In this document: positions 35,587-44,095 of the stretch, in pieces | Layout: each line of letters starts with the position of its first letter | Position numbering within the stretch: the first letter of the stretch is position 1 | Assembly (NCBI GenBank): GCA_030685065.1 | Contig: JAUXQH010000013.1 | Location: 17,994 to 81,993, forward strand | DNA length: 64,000 bases | Direction of reading: 5' to 3' | From: Pseudomonadota bacterium | GTDB lineage: Bacteria > Myxococcota_A > UBA796 > SXON01 | The notes under the pieces: model-generated | Told to the model about the DNA's origin: nothing | The model's database searches: none | The model's input: only the letters and a program-made list of their open reading frames with translations | Made by a program: the position numbers and the translations under genes

Positions 35587-37505
35587 TACTGCTTGTCGAG
35601 GTCGAGCAGCTGGTTCGGAGCGGGAGCCGGAGCGCCACCGCCCCACGGGTCCGAAGCGGGCGCCGGCGGCGCGACGACCGGCGCCGGAGGCGCAACCACC
35701 GGGGCCGGTGCCGGAGGCGCCACGGGAGCCGGAGCCGCCACCGGTTCCGCATGGGAAGCACCCACAACCACCGGCCGCGGCGCCGGCGCCGCCCCGAGCG
35801 GCCCGAACGTGCCGTCGAACGACTTGATCACGAACTCGACGCGACGGTTGTTTCCGCGCCCCGCCTCGGTGTCGTTGGTCTCGAGGGGCCTGGCCTCGCC
35901 GTAGCCGACGCCCGTGAGGCGCGCGGGGTCGACCTTCCCGGTCGTCGTGAGGTACTTGACCACGGATTCCGCACGGCCCTGCGAGAGCTTCAGGTTCGCG
36001 GAGTCGTTTCCGACGCTGTCGGTGTGCCCGGCGACCTCGACCATGCGGATGTCGGGGTTCCCGTTGAGCACCGACGCGATCTCCTCGAGCAAGGGGTACG
36101 ACTGCCTCTTGATCGTCGTCTTGTTGGTGTCGAAGTAGATCTTCTCGAGGATCTCGATCCGATCCACCGTGACGAACACCCGCTTGGGGCAGCCGTCGGA
36201 GCGCTCGGGATCGACGCGGGGATCGGCGGGCTCGTCGGGGCACTTGTCGCGCTTGTCCGGGACGCGGTCCCCGTCGCGGTCCGGGCAGCCCTTGGTGTTG
36301 ACGGGGCCGGCCTCCTCCGGGCAGGCATCCACCTTGTCGATCAGGGTGTCGGCGTCCTGATCGGGGCAACCCTTGTCGCCCACGGTGCCGGGCTCGAGCG
36401 GGCACTCGTCGTCCCCGTCGAGCACGCCGTCCTTGTCGTTGTCCGGATCGGGGCAGCCGTCGCTGTCCTCGAACTGGTCGATGTCCTCGGCGTCGTTCGG
36501 GCAGGCGTCGGCCGTGTCCGCGATTCCGTCCTTGTCGTTGTCGGCCTCCGGGCAGCCGTCGGTGTCCTCGAAGCCGTCCTTGTCCTCGGGAACCTCGACG
36601 CACGCGTCTACGTCGTCGAAGATGCCGTCCTCGTCGATGTCGTAGATGGGCTCCTTGCCGGCGGCGCGGTAGCCGATGCCGCCGATCACGCGCACGTCCG
36701 GGGCGCCCACGCCGCCGACCAGCCCGGTGCCGAGCCCGAGCATCGCCTGCACGCCGGAGTCCCTCCCGTAGCGCCCGTAGGCGTGGAGCTCGAAGGGGTT
36801 GTCGGTCCAGGGGCCGAGGCCGCCGAGCACGTCGACCGTACCGTCGAGCTCGAGCCCGACGGAGAGGGCGGGGCCGAGCGCGTAGGTGCCGCCGAGGCCC
36901 ATGTCCAGGCCGGAGCCGAGCACCTGCTCCCCGAGCTCGGAGGACTTGTTGGCCCGGAAGCCGAGGTTGGCGACAAGATCGAGCTTGTCGGTGAGGTGGA
37001 CGCCCGCCGCCGCCGCGAGGCCCCCGCCGACGCCACCGGTGCCCGTGTACGCGCTCGGCTCGCCGGTGGGCAGCGAGAACATCGGGATCACGGCCAGGTC
37101 GACCGGGGCGTCCTCCCCGAGCGGGATGCGGATCACGCCGCGGAGGCGTGCGTCACCGCTGGAGACGCCGTTGAACGCCGCGTCGGGACCGCCGCCCACG
37201 TACGGGTAGAGGGGGAGATCGAGGGCGAGGCGGACCTTGCCGAGCAGCGTGTAGCCGACGGCGAGGCGGGTCGCGAAGGAGTCGGTGACGACGGACTCGG
37301 TCGTGCCGTCGGCGAACGTCTGCACGAGCGGATCGTGCGCGTACACGAGGCCGAGGCCTCCGTACACGGCGCCGGGCCAGCCGAGGGTGGGCGCCTCCAC
37401 CTGCATCCCGCCCTGCGCGTCGAAGGCGGAGCTGGAGAACGAGAAGGTGTCCACGTCGAGCGCCGAAGCGAGCGGGGCGAGGAGGTGGAGCGACAGCAGC
37501 AGCAT
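35586..37505 (-). CDS. OmpA-family protein with thrombospondin type-3 repeats
   Basis: An outer-membrane protein of 639 residues. Signal peptide (cleaved near ASALDV), then a barrel of about 270 residues, then Asp-rich calcium-binding TSP3 repeats (DKDGFEDTDGCPEADNDKDG and later copies, about residues 290-440), then an OmpA C-terminal peptidoglycan-binding domain (MVEVAGHTDSVGNDSANLKL, LTGVGYGEARPLETN, RGNNRRVEFVI). A Pro/Ala-rich tail (PAPVVAPPAPVVAPPAPA) and a short end follow, which is unusual after an OmpA domain. It probably links outer membrane and cell wall. Convergent with the fadJ-like gene. Confidence 0.92.
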   Translation of the reverse strand: MLLLSLHLLAPLASALDVDTFSFSSSAFDAQGGMQVEAPTLGWPGAVYGGLGLVYAHDPLVQTFADGTTESVVTDSFATRLAVGYTLLGKVRLALDLPLYPYVGGGPDAAFNGVSSGDARLRGVIRIPLGEDAPVDLAVIPMFSLPTGEPSAYTGTGGVGGGLAAAAGVHLTDKLDLVANLGFRANKSSELGEQVLGSGLDMGLGGTYALGPALSVGLELDGTVDVLGGLGPWTDNPFELHAYGRYGRDSGVQAMLGLGTGLVGGVGAPDVRVIGGIGYRAAGKEPIYDIDEDGIFDDVDACVEVPEDKDGFEDTDGCPEADNDKDGIADTADACPNDAEDIDQFEDSDGCPDPDNDKDGVLDGDDECPLEPGTVGDKGCPDQDADTLIDKVDACPEEAGPVNTKGCPDRDGDRVPDKRDKCPDEPADPRVDPERSDGCPKRVFVTVDRIEILEKIYFDTNKTTIKRQSYPLLEEIASVLNGNPDIRMVEVAGHTDSVGNDSANLKLSQGRAESVVKYLTTTGKVDPARLTGVGYGEARPLETNDTEAGRGNNRRVEFVIKSFDGTFGPLGAAPAPRPVVVGASHAEPVAAPAPVAPPAPAPVVAPPAPVVAPPAPASDPWGGGAPAPAPNQLLDLDKQ

Positions 37506-37620
37506 GCGCGGACCCTAGCGGGGAGGGGAGGCCCGCGCAAGTTCGCTCGTCTTTCAAGGGCCCTGTCTCCCGTCGCACCTGTTCCTCGAGCCGCTCCGGC
37601 GGCGTGCTACCGTCCCGGCC

Positions 37621-37893
37621 GTGCCAACGGTCCACTTCACCCGACACCTCGAATCGTTCTTCCCCGGCCTGGGTACGCAGGAGGTTCCGGGCGAGTCCGT
37701 AGCCGAGGTGCTCGGGGTGTTGAACGTGCGTTATCCGGGGCTCGCCGCCTACATCCTCGACGAGCACGGCGCGCTCCGCAAGCACGTGAACGTGTTCGTA
37801 GACGAGTCGATGGTTCATGACCGAATGCGCCTCTCCGACGCCGTCGGACCGGGCACCCGCATCCACGTTCTCCAGGCCCTCTCGGGAGGCTGA
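37621..37893 (+). CDS. MoaD/ThiS-family ubiquitin-like sulfur carrier
   Basis: A 90-residue protein from GTG 37621 with the beta-grasp pattern and a C-terminal Gly-Gly (LQALSGG), the site of thiocarboxylate formation. VFVDESMVHD and LSDAVGPGTRIHVLQA match MoaD/ThiS. It ends exactly where the sialidase-fold gene begins. I recall this MoaD/ThiS-plus-BNR pair from actinobacterial genomes, where its purpose is unclear. It could supply sulfur for thiamine (thiG is in the window), molybdopterin, or a pathway of its own. Confidence 0.85.
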   Translation: MPTVHFTRHLESFFPGLGTQEVPGESVAEVLGVLNVRYPGLAAYILDEHGALRKHVNVFVDESMVHDRMRLSDAVGPGTRIHVLQALSGG

Positions 37894-38997
37894 ATGTCCA
37901 GCACGGGTTCTTCCAGCACGCTGCTCCTCGGCACCCGAAAGGGGCTCCTCACGTTCCGGGCTCGGGGTTCGGGAGGCTCCGATCGCTGGGAGCTCGACAC
38001 CGTGGCCTTCTCCGGCCAGCCGGTCTCCTTTGCCTTTCGCGACGCGCGCACCGGCGCCACCTGGGCCGCCATCGATCACGGGCACTGGGGCCAGAAGCTG
38101 CATCGGTCGACGGACGGCGTGACGTGGGATGCGATCCCCGTCCCCGCCTACCCGGAGGGGGCAGAGGCGAAGCCGGGCGTCCCCGCCAAGCTCGAGTACA
38201 TCTGGTGCCTCGCGGCCGGCTCCGCGCGCTCTCCGGGCCGCATCTACGCCGGCACCAACCCGGGCGGGCTCTTCGTCACCGACGACCCCAGCGGCGGGTT
38301 CACCCTCGTCGAGAGCCTCTGGAACCACCCCTCGCGGCCCGACAATTGGTTCGGCGGCGGTCGGGACACGCCCGGCATCCACTCGATCTGGGAAGACCCG
38401 CGGGACCCGAAGCGCGTCCTGGTCGCCGTCTCGTGCGCGGGGATCTTCGAGACGCTCGACGGCGGGGCCACCTGGGCCCCCCGCAACAAGGGGCTCAGGG
38501 CCACGTTCCTGCCCGATCCGAACGTCGAGGTCGGGCACGATCCTCACCTGCTCGCCGTGTGCGCCGGAAGTCCGGACGTGATGTGGCAGCAGAACCACTG
38601 TGGCATCTGGCGCAGCACGGACGGCGCCGCGTCGTGGACGGAGGTGGGCCAGAAGGGTGGGCCCGCCCACTTCGGCTTCCCGATCGTCGCGCACGACACC
38701 GATCCGGAGGTCGCGTGGGTGGTGCCCGCCGAGAGCGACGAGCGTCGCATCGCGGTGGGCGGGGCGCTGCTGGTGTGCCGCACCACGGACGGCGGGAAGA
38801 GCTGGGAGCCGCTTCGCCGCGGGCTGCCGCAAACAGCGGCGTTCGACGTGGTGTACCGCCACGCCTTCGATCGCTCCGGTGCCACTCTGGCCTTCGGGAG
38901 CACCACGGGGAACGTGTACCTGTCCGAAGACGATGGGGAGGCGTGGACGCCGCTCGGCCACCACCTGCCGCCGGTCTACTCGGCGCGGTTCGCCTGA
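37894..38997 (+). CDS. Sialidase-fold (BNR/WD40-like) beta-propeller protein
   Basis: A 367-residue cytoplasmic protein with no signal peptide. Asp-box-like repeats are visible: KLHRSTDGVTWDAI, FETLDGGATWAPRN, GIWRSTDGAASWTEV, VCRTTDGGKSWEPL and LSEDDGEAWTPL, typical of six-bladed sialidase/Vps10-like propellers. It starts at the base after the MoaD/ThiS-like stop, so the two are co-expressed. Sialidase activity is not implied: the Arg triad was not identified. The last 22 bases overlap the convergent bioA. Confidence 0.82.
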   Translation: MSSTGSSSTLLLGTRKGLLTFRARGSGGSDRWELDTVAFSGQPVSFAFRDARTGATWAAIDHGHWGQKLHRSTDGVTWDAIPVPAYPEGAEAKPGVPAKLEYIWCLAAGSARSPGRIYAGTNPGGLFVTDDPSGGFTLVESLWNHPSRPDNWFGGGRDTPGIHSIWEDPRDPKRVLVAVSCAGIFETLDGGATWAPRNKGLRATFLPDPNVEVGHDPHLLAVCAGSPDVMWQQNHCGIWRSTDGAASWTEVGQKGGPAHFGFPIVAHDTDPEVAWVVPAESDERRIAVGGALLVCRTTDGGKSWEPLRRGLPQTAAFDVVYRHAFDRSGATLAFGSTTGNVYLSEDDGEAWTPLGHHLPPVYSARFA

Positions 38998-40325
38998 GTC
39001 CCCTGCGCCGGACCGGGTAGGGTTCGCCCGAGCGCGGTCTCCACCGCGGTGACGATGCGGCGCAGGTCGGCCGGGGTCATCACGAGCGGCGGCATGATGA
39101 CGACGGCGTCTCCGAGGCAGCGCACGATCACGCCCTCGTCCCGGCAGGCGAGGGTCACCCGGTGGGCCAGCCGCGCCTCGGTGGGACCGCCGGCGAGGAC
39201 GATCGCGGCCATGAGCCCGATCTGGCGCACCTCGATCACGGCGGGGTGGCGGACCGCGGCCATCGCGTCGCGAAGGGCCTCGATCTTCGGGGCCAGCCCC
39301 GCGATCACGCAGTCGTCCTCGAACAGATCGAGGGAGGCGAGCGCGGCCGCGCAGGCGAGCGGGTTGCCGGTGTAGGTGTGGCCGTGAAAGAGCGTCTTCC
39401 ACTCGGTATAGGGGCCGCGGAAGGACGCGAACACCGCCTCCGTCGTGAGCGTGGCGGCGAGCGGCAGGTAGCCGCCGGTGAGCCCCTTCGCGACGCACAG
39501 GATGTCGGGGCGCACGGCGGTCTGGTCGATCGCGAACATCGTGCCGGTGCGGCCGAACCCGGTCGCGACCTCGTCCGCCACGAGCAGGGCGCCCGCGTCG
39601 CGTGCCATCCGGCAGAGCGCTTCGAGGAAGGCCGCCGAGTGCGTGCGGATGCCGGCGGCGCCCTGCACCAGGGGCTCGAAGATGAAGGCGGCGAGGGTGT
39701 CGCCGTGCTCCCGGAAGATCCCCTCGGCCTCGGCGAGCAGCGCGGCTTCCCCCTCGCCGGCGCGGTCGGGGGAGGGGACGCGCACCGCGTCGAACAGCAT
39801 GGGCTTGTAGATGCCGTGGAACAGCGGGATGCCGCCCACGCTCACCGAGCCGATGGTGTCGCCGTGGTAGGCCTCGGTGAGCGCGGCGAAGCGCGTGCGC
39901 TGCGTGTTGCCGCGCTGCTGCTGGGCCTGGAAGGCCATCTTCAGCGCCACCTCCACCGCGGTGGAGCCCGAGTCGCTGTAGAACACGCGCGGAAAGCCCG
40001 TCAGCGTCGCGAGGCGCTCGGCGAGGGCGATCGCGGTGGTGCCCGCCAGGCCGAGCTGCGTCGTGTGCGACACGCGATCGAGCTGGGCACGGATCGCGGC
40101 GTCGATCTTCGGGTGGCGATGGCCGTGGACGTTGCACCAGAGCGAGCTGGTGCCGTCGAGGTACCGGCGCCCCTCGACGTCGATGAGCTCGACGCCCTCG
40201 GCGCGATCGACGACGATCATCGGCTGCGCCACCCACTCGTCGTGCTGGGTGAAGGGGTGCCAGACGTGGCGCAGATCGAGCTGTGCCCATTCCGACGCGG
40301 TGTGCGAGTGGTCCGTCCGAGACAT
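38976..40325 (-). CDS. bioA: Adenosylmethionine-8-amino-7-oxononanoate aminotransferase (BioA)
   Basis: PLP enzyme of biotin synthesis that transfers the amino group of S-adenosylmethionine to KAPA, giving DAPA. Its 449 residues suit the family. HVWHPFTQ and GTSSLWCNVHGHRHPKI at the N-terminus are BioA marks; SDSGSTAVEVALKMAF binds the cofactor phosphate; DEVATGFGRTGTMFA holds the PLP Asp; the Schiff-base Lys is in VAKGLTGGYLPLAATL. It is split from bioF and bioB by about 3 kb and lies divergent to sat. Confidence 0.95.
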   Translation of the reverse strand: MSRTDHSHTASEWAQLDLRHVWHPFTQHDEWVAQPMIVVDRAEGVELIDVEGRRYLDGTSSLWCNVHGHRHPKIDAAIRAQLDRVSHTTQLGLAGTTAIALAERLATLTGFPRVFYSDSGSTAVEVALKMAFQAQQQRGNTQRTRFAALTEAYHGDTIGSVSVGGIPLFHGIYKPMLFDAVRVPSPDRAGEGEAALLAEAEGIFREHGDTLAAFIFEPLVQGAAGIRTHSAAFLEALCRMARDAGALLVADEVATGFGRTGTMFAIDQTAVRPDILCVAKGLTGGYLPLAATLTTEAVFASFRGPYTEWKTLFHGHTYTGNPLACAAALASLDLFEDDCVIAGLAPKIEALRDAMAAVRHPAVIEVRQIGLMAAIVLAGGPTEARLAHRVTLACRDEGVIVRCLGDAVVIMPPLVMTPADLRRIVTAVETALGRTLPGPAQGTQANRAE

Positions 40326-40418
40326 GGCGCGGTGCTAACGCGCGGATTAGGCCGACGCCCCCGCGCGTGGAGCCCCGTCCGCGCGCTCTCCGATCATCAG
40401 CACGTCAGGAGCGACTCC

Positions 40419-41675
40419 ATGTCCCTCGTCCCCGTCCACGGCGGTCTCGCGGCCCCGGTCGATCGCATCCTCACCTGGCGCAAGAAGTCGGCGTTGGCCG
40501 CCGAAGCCGTGGCCATGCCGCGGATCGTCGTGACCGACGCCGACCTCTCCGTCGTCTACCGCATCGCGGACGGCACGCTCTCGCCGCTCACCGGGTTCAT
40601 GGACCAGGCCGAGTTCGACCACGTGCTCGACTACCAGAACATCGTCCGCGGCGGCAAGGCCTACGCGTGGACCATCCCGCTCGCGCTCCCCGTCGCGGAA
40701 GAAGAGGCGGCGCTCCTCACGATCGGCGGGCACGCCGCGCTCCACGACGTTCGCGGCAAGCTCATCGGCACCATGGTCGTGTCGAGCCGCTTCGCGTGGG
40801 ACAAGCAGCGCTTCGTCGAGAAGGTGTACGGCACCTCCCGCCTCGACCACCCGGGCGCCCGCATCGTGACCGACGATGCGCGCGGAACCCTCGTCGGCGG
40901 CGAGATCTCGGTGCTGCCCGCGGGCCGCCACGCCGAGTACGCCGACCTCCTCCTCTCGCCCGCGCGCACCCGCGCCCTCATCGCGGACAAGAAGTGGGAG
41001 GCCGCGATGGCCTTCCAGACGCGCAACCCGCTCCACCGCGCGCACGAGTACGCCCTGGTGTACGGCGTCGAGCAGCTCACCCGCGCGGGCCTCTACGCCG
41101 GCGCCGTGCTCAACCCGCTCGTCGGGCAGCTCAAGGGGGACGATGTGGACGCGTCCACCCGCGTCCGCACCTACCGCATCCTGCGCGACCAGCGGCTGCT
41201 CGGCCAGGGCGACTCGGATCGCGCCCTCTGGGACTCCGTCGGGTACGAGCTGAACGACGTGTTCGAGCTGGTGTGCCTCGACCAGAAGATGTTCTACGGC
41301 GGCCCTTCCGAGGCCGTCATGCACAGCATCTACCGGCAGAACCACGGGTTCTCGCACATCGTCATCGGCCGCAAGCACGCCGACGCCCCCTACGCGGACG
41401 GAAAAGCCATCTGGGGCGACTTCGACGCGCAGGAGATCTTCGGCAACCTCACGGGTGACCTCCAGACCAAGCCGGTCAAGGTGGGCTTCGCCGCGTTCTA
41501 CGAGTCCATCGGCCGGGTCGACCTCACCGAGAACCACCCGGGCGTCGCGCCGTACAGCATCTCGGGGACGAAGCTCCGCGAGCAGCTCGTCTCCGGCGAG
41601 CGCCCCGACGTGCGCATCATCCGCGAGAACGTCGCCGACGTGCTGATCGACAGCTACCGCAGCCGCGCGTCGTAA
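40419..41675 (+). CDS. sat: Sulfate adenylyltransferase (ATP sulfurylase)
   Basis: Activates sulfate with ATP to APS. A 418-residue monofunctional enzyme; the ATG at 40419 has AGGAG 7 bases upstream, and the long open frame ahead of it is a shadow of bioA. The nucleotide-binding motif QTRNPLHRAHE, the loop GRKHADAPY, and YSISGTKLRE near the end are conserved in the homodimeric Sat family used by both assimilatory and dissimilatory organisms. No APS reductase, APS kinase or CysDN gene is nearby, so the direction of use cannot be told. Confidence 0.94.
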   Translation: MSLVPVHGGLAAPVDRILTWRKKSALAAEAVAMPRIVVTDADLSVVYRIADGTLSPLTGFMDQAEFDHVLDYQNIVRGGKAYAWTIPLALPVAEEEAALLTIGGHAALHDVRGKLIGTMVVSSRFAWDKQRFVEKVYGTSRLDHPGARIVTDDARGTLVGGEISVLPAGRHAEYADLLLSPARTRALIADKKWEAAMAFQTRNPLHRAHEYALVYGVEQLTRAGLYAGAVLNPLVGQLKGDDVDASTRVRTYRILRDQRLLGQGDSDRALWDSVGYELNDVFELVCLDQKMFYGGPSEAVMHSIYRQNHGFSHIVIGRKHADAPYADGKAIWGDFDAQEIFGNLTGDLQTKPVKVGFAAFYESIGRVDLTENHPGVAPYSISGTKLREQLVSGERPDVRIIRENVADVLIDSYRSRAS

Positions 41676-41684
41676 GCAGGGCGC

Positions 41685-42386
41685 GTGAGCGACGGCGCGT
41701 TCGTCTGGCACGACCTGATGTGTACGGACCCCGCCCGCGCGGCGGTGTTCTACGCGGAGGTCTTCGGTTGGACGTGCCGGAACGGCCGCTTCTTGCTCGA
41801 GGCCGCACCGACGGCGGGCATCGTCGCGCTCGATCCGACGCTCGGGTGGCCCTCGCATTGGCTCCCGTACGTCGCGGTCGAGGATGTCGACGCCACGGTC
41901 GGGAAGGGGATGGCGCACGGCGGGATGCCGCTCCACCCGCCCATGGACGCGCCGGATGGCGGGCGCTTCTCCGTGCTCGCTGACCCCACGGGGGCCGCCA
42001 TCGGCCTTGTCCGCGGAGCCGCACCCACCGTGGCATCGGGCGTGGGCGCGATCACGTGGGACGAGCTGCTCACCGATGACGACGCCGTGCGTGGCTTCTA
42101 CGCGAAGGTGCTCGGCTATGTCGTCGGCGTGGCCGACATGGGGCCGCTCGGCGCCGGGTGGGCGTTGAAGGGCGGCGGGGTGCCGCGCGCCTCGATCCTC
42201 CGGTCACCGCTCGCCGCGCCGCCGTTCTGGATGCCGTACGTGAGCGTGGCCGACCTCCCGGGCGCCGTCGCGAAGGTGTGCGCGGCCGAGGGGCGCGTGC
42301 TGCTCGGGGCCGTCGAGATCGACGGCGTCGGCTCGGTGGCGGTGGTGGAGGATCCCACGGGGGCGGTCTTCGGGCTCCTCGCGTAG
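41685..42386 (+). CDS. VOC-superfamily (glyoxalase-like) protein, two domains
   Basis: A 233-residue protein from GTG 41685 with two VOC modules: FVWHDLMCTDPARAAVFYAE starts the first and ITWDELLTDDDAVRGFYAKV the second, each ending in a VLADPTGAAIGL- or VEDPTGAVFGLL-type strand. Such tandem VOC proteins bind a metal or ligand in a shared pocket; some are dioxygenases or resistance proteins. Substrate unknown. It follows sat by 9 bases and may share its transcript. Confidence 0.82.
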   Translation: MSDGAFVWHDLMCTDPARAAVFYAEVFGWTCRNGRFLLEAAPTAGIVALDPTLGWPSHWLPYVAVEDVDATVGKGMAHGGMPLHPPMDAPDGGRFSVLADPTGAAIGLVRGAAPTVASGVGAITWDELLTDDDAVRGFYAKVLGYVVGVADMGPLGAGWALKGGGVPRASILRSPLAAPPFWMPYVSVADLPGAVAKVCAAEGRVLLGAVEIDGVGSVAVVEDPTGAVFGLLA

Positions 42387-42397
42387 GGGATCCTCGG

Positions 42398-42958
42398 CTA
42401 CCCGGTCGGGTCCTCGCCGAACAACACCCCGATCCCGTGGAGCAGGCGCTCCGGGTCGAGGCCGGCAGCGGGAACGTGCACGAAGATCACGCTGCGGGCG
42501 GGCATCAACGCGCGGCCCACGGTGTAGAGCCAGGCGTTGCACACGTAGCGGCCGGCGTCGTCGTCCACGCGCCCGCCGATCGCCGCTGCGAGCGTGGCGG
42601 CGTCGAGGTTGCTGTAGAGGAGGGGGGGGCCGCCGGCCTCGAGCACGGGGAGCGCGCGATCGTCGACGTCGAGGCCGTCGCCGCGGTTGTAGGCGCGGGT
42701 CTCCACGTCGACCGTGGTGGTGCGGCGGTCGACCCCGAGCCCGATCACCGCGATGGCGTCGAGGTCCACCGCGGCGCGGATCGCGAGCGCGGGCCCGTCC
42801 ACGAAGCTCACGGGCAGCTCCAACCCGGTGACGACGGCGCGCCCGACCACCCGGCCGTCGAGGGCGCGTGCGATGCGACCCGACGGGTTGTCGGTCACGT
42901 CGAGGAAGCGGCCGAATCCCGTGACGAGGACGCGAACCGAGGGGCGGGCCGGAGGCAC
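42398..42958 (-). CDS. Pyroglutamyl-peptidase-like (peptidase C15) protein
   Basis: A 186-residue protein of the C15 fold. VLVTGFGRFLDVTDNPS at the start, Glu86 in the VDVETRAYN strand, Cys140 in RYVCNAWLY and His161 in FVHVPAAG give the Glu-Cys-His triad. It is shorter and more divergent than classical Pcp (about 215 residues): the GGR segment before the Glu is altered (GVDRRTTT). True C15 enzymes remove N-terminal pyroglutamate. It starts 3 bases after bioF, so it is the last gene of the biotin operon, an unusual partner. Confidence 0.78.
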   Translation of the reverse strand: MPPARPSVRVLVTGFGRFLDVTDNPSGRIARALDGRVVGRAVVTGLELPVSFVDGPALAIRAAVDLDAIAVIGLGVDRRTTTVDVETRAYNRGDGLDVDDRALPVLEAGGPPLLYSNLDAATLAAAIGGRVDDDAGRYVCNAWLYTVGRALMPARSVIFVHVPAAGLDPERLLHGIGVLFGEDPTG

Positions 42959-42961
42959 GAG

Positions 42962-44095
42962 CTACCGCAACGCCCCGTCCAGCGCGTCGAGCAGGCCGTC
43001 GATCTGGGCGTCGGTGTGCGCCGCGCTCACGGTGATGCGCACGCGTTCCTGACCCCGCGGCACCGTCGGCCAGCGGATCCCGGCGACGTAGTACCCCTTG
43101 TCGAGGAGGCCCTGGGTGATCGCCATCGTGCGCTCCCCGGTGACGACGGGGGCAACGTGGGCGTCCCCAAGGGCGGAGGCGCCGATCTGCCAGAGCCCGA
43201 TGCGCAGCCGGCGGGCGTTGTGGGCGAGCCGCTCGCGGCGCTCGGCGTCCGCGAGGCGAAGCGCCACGAGGGCGGCGCGGGCGATGGGCTCGGGCAGGCC
43301 GGTCGTGTAGACGAAGGTGCGGCCGAAGCTCACGAGCAGCTCCCGCAGCTCGGGCGGCCCGATGACGAACGCGCCGAGCACCCCCAGCGCCTTGCCGAGC
43401 GTTCCCATGAGGAAGTCGGGGACGACGCCCTTCGCGAGCGCGGCACCCCGCCCACCGGGACCGAGGCACCCGAACGAGTGCGACTCATCGACGGCGAGCC
43501 AATGGTCGGGCCCGAAATACCGGGGGAGATCGAGCACGTCCCCGTCCATCGAGTAGAGGCCCTCGACCACGGCCATGCGCGCGCCCGCCGGAATGGCGGG
43601 CTGGCCATGCGGGAGGATGACCTTCTTGGCGCCTGAGAGCCGTACGCCGTCGATGATGGAGGCGTGGTTCAGCGCGTCGGACGCGACGGTGTCGGCGGGG
43701 GTGAGAAGCGTCGTGAGCAGCGCGAGGTTGGCCGTGAAGCCGCTGCCGAACAGGGTGGCGGGGCGCCCGTAGAGCTCGCCCAGGGCCTCTTCCAGCGCGA
43801 CGTGCGCCGGGCGGTTTCCGCTGATGAGGCGCGAGGCCCCGGCGCCGCCGCCGGTGTAGGCGGCCAGGATCTCGGGGTGGTCGGCGAGCCCGAGGTAGTC
43901 GTTGCTGCAGAACAGCGTGACGACGCGGCCGTCGACCCGGGCCTCCGTGCCTCCGGTCGGCTCGACCAGCCGGAGCCGCCGGAGGAGCCCGTCCCGCCCG
44001 GCGGCGTCGACCCGCCGCGCGAGCGCCCCGTAGCGACCCTCTGGGGCCATCTCCGGGGCCACCTCTGGGGCCGCCGGGGGGACAGCCGCGCTCAT
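42962..44095 (-). CDS. bioF: 8-amino-7-oxononanoate synthase (BioF)
   Basis: PLP enzyme that condenses pimeloyl thioester with alanine to KAPA in biotin synthesis. A 377-residue alpha-oxoamine synthase: CSNDYLGLADHPEI, SGNRPAHVALEEALGELYG, NHASIIDGVRLSGA, VDESHSFGCLGPGGRG and the PLP-Lys in MGTLGKALGVLGAF are all present. The N-terminus carries a short repeat (PEVAPEMAPE) not seen in most homologues. ATG 44095 overlaps the stop of bioB (ATGA), so the two are translationally coupled. Confidence 0.92.
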   Translation of the reverse strand: MSAAVPPAAPEVAPEMAPEGRYGALARRVDAAGRDGLLRRLRLVEPTGGTEARVDGRVVTLFCSNDYLGLADHPEILAAYTGGGAGASRLISGNRPAHVALEEALGELYGRPATLFGSGFTANLALLTTLLTPADTVASDALNHASIIDGVRLSGAKKVILPHGQPAIPAGARMAVVEGLYSMDGDVLDLPRYFGPDHWLAVDESHSFGCLGPGGRGAALAKGVVPDFLMGTLGKALGVLGAFVIGPPELRELLVSFGRTFVYTTGLPEPIARAALVALRLADAERRERLAHNARRLRIGLWQIGASALGDAHVAPVVTGERTMAITQGLLDKGYYVAGIRWPTVPRGQERVRITVSAAHTDAQIDGLLDALDGALR

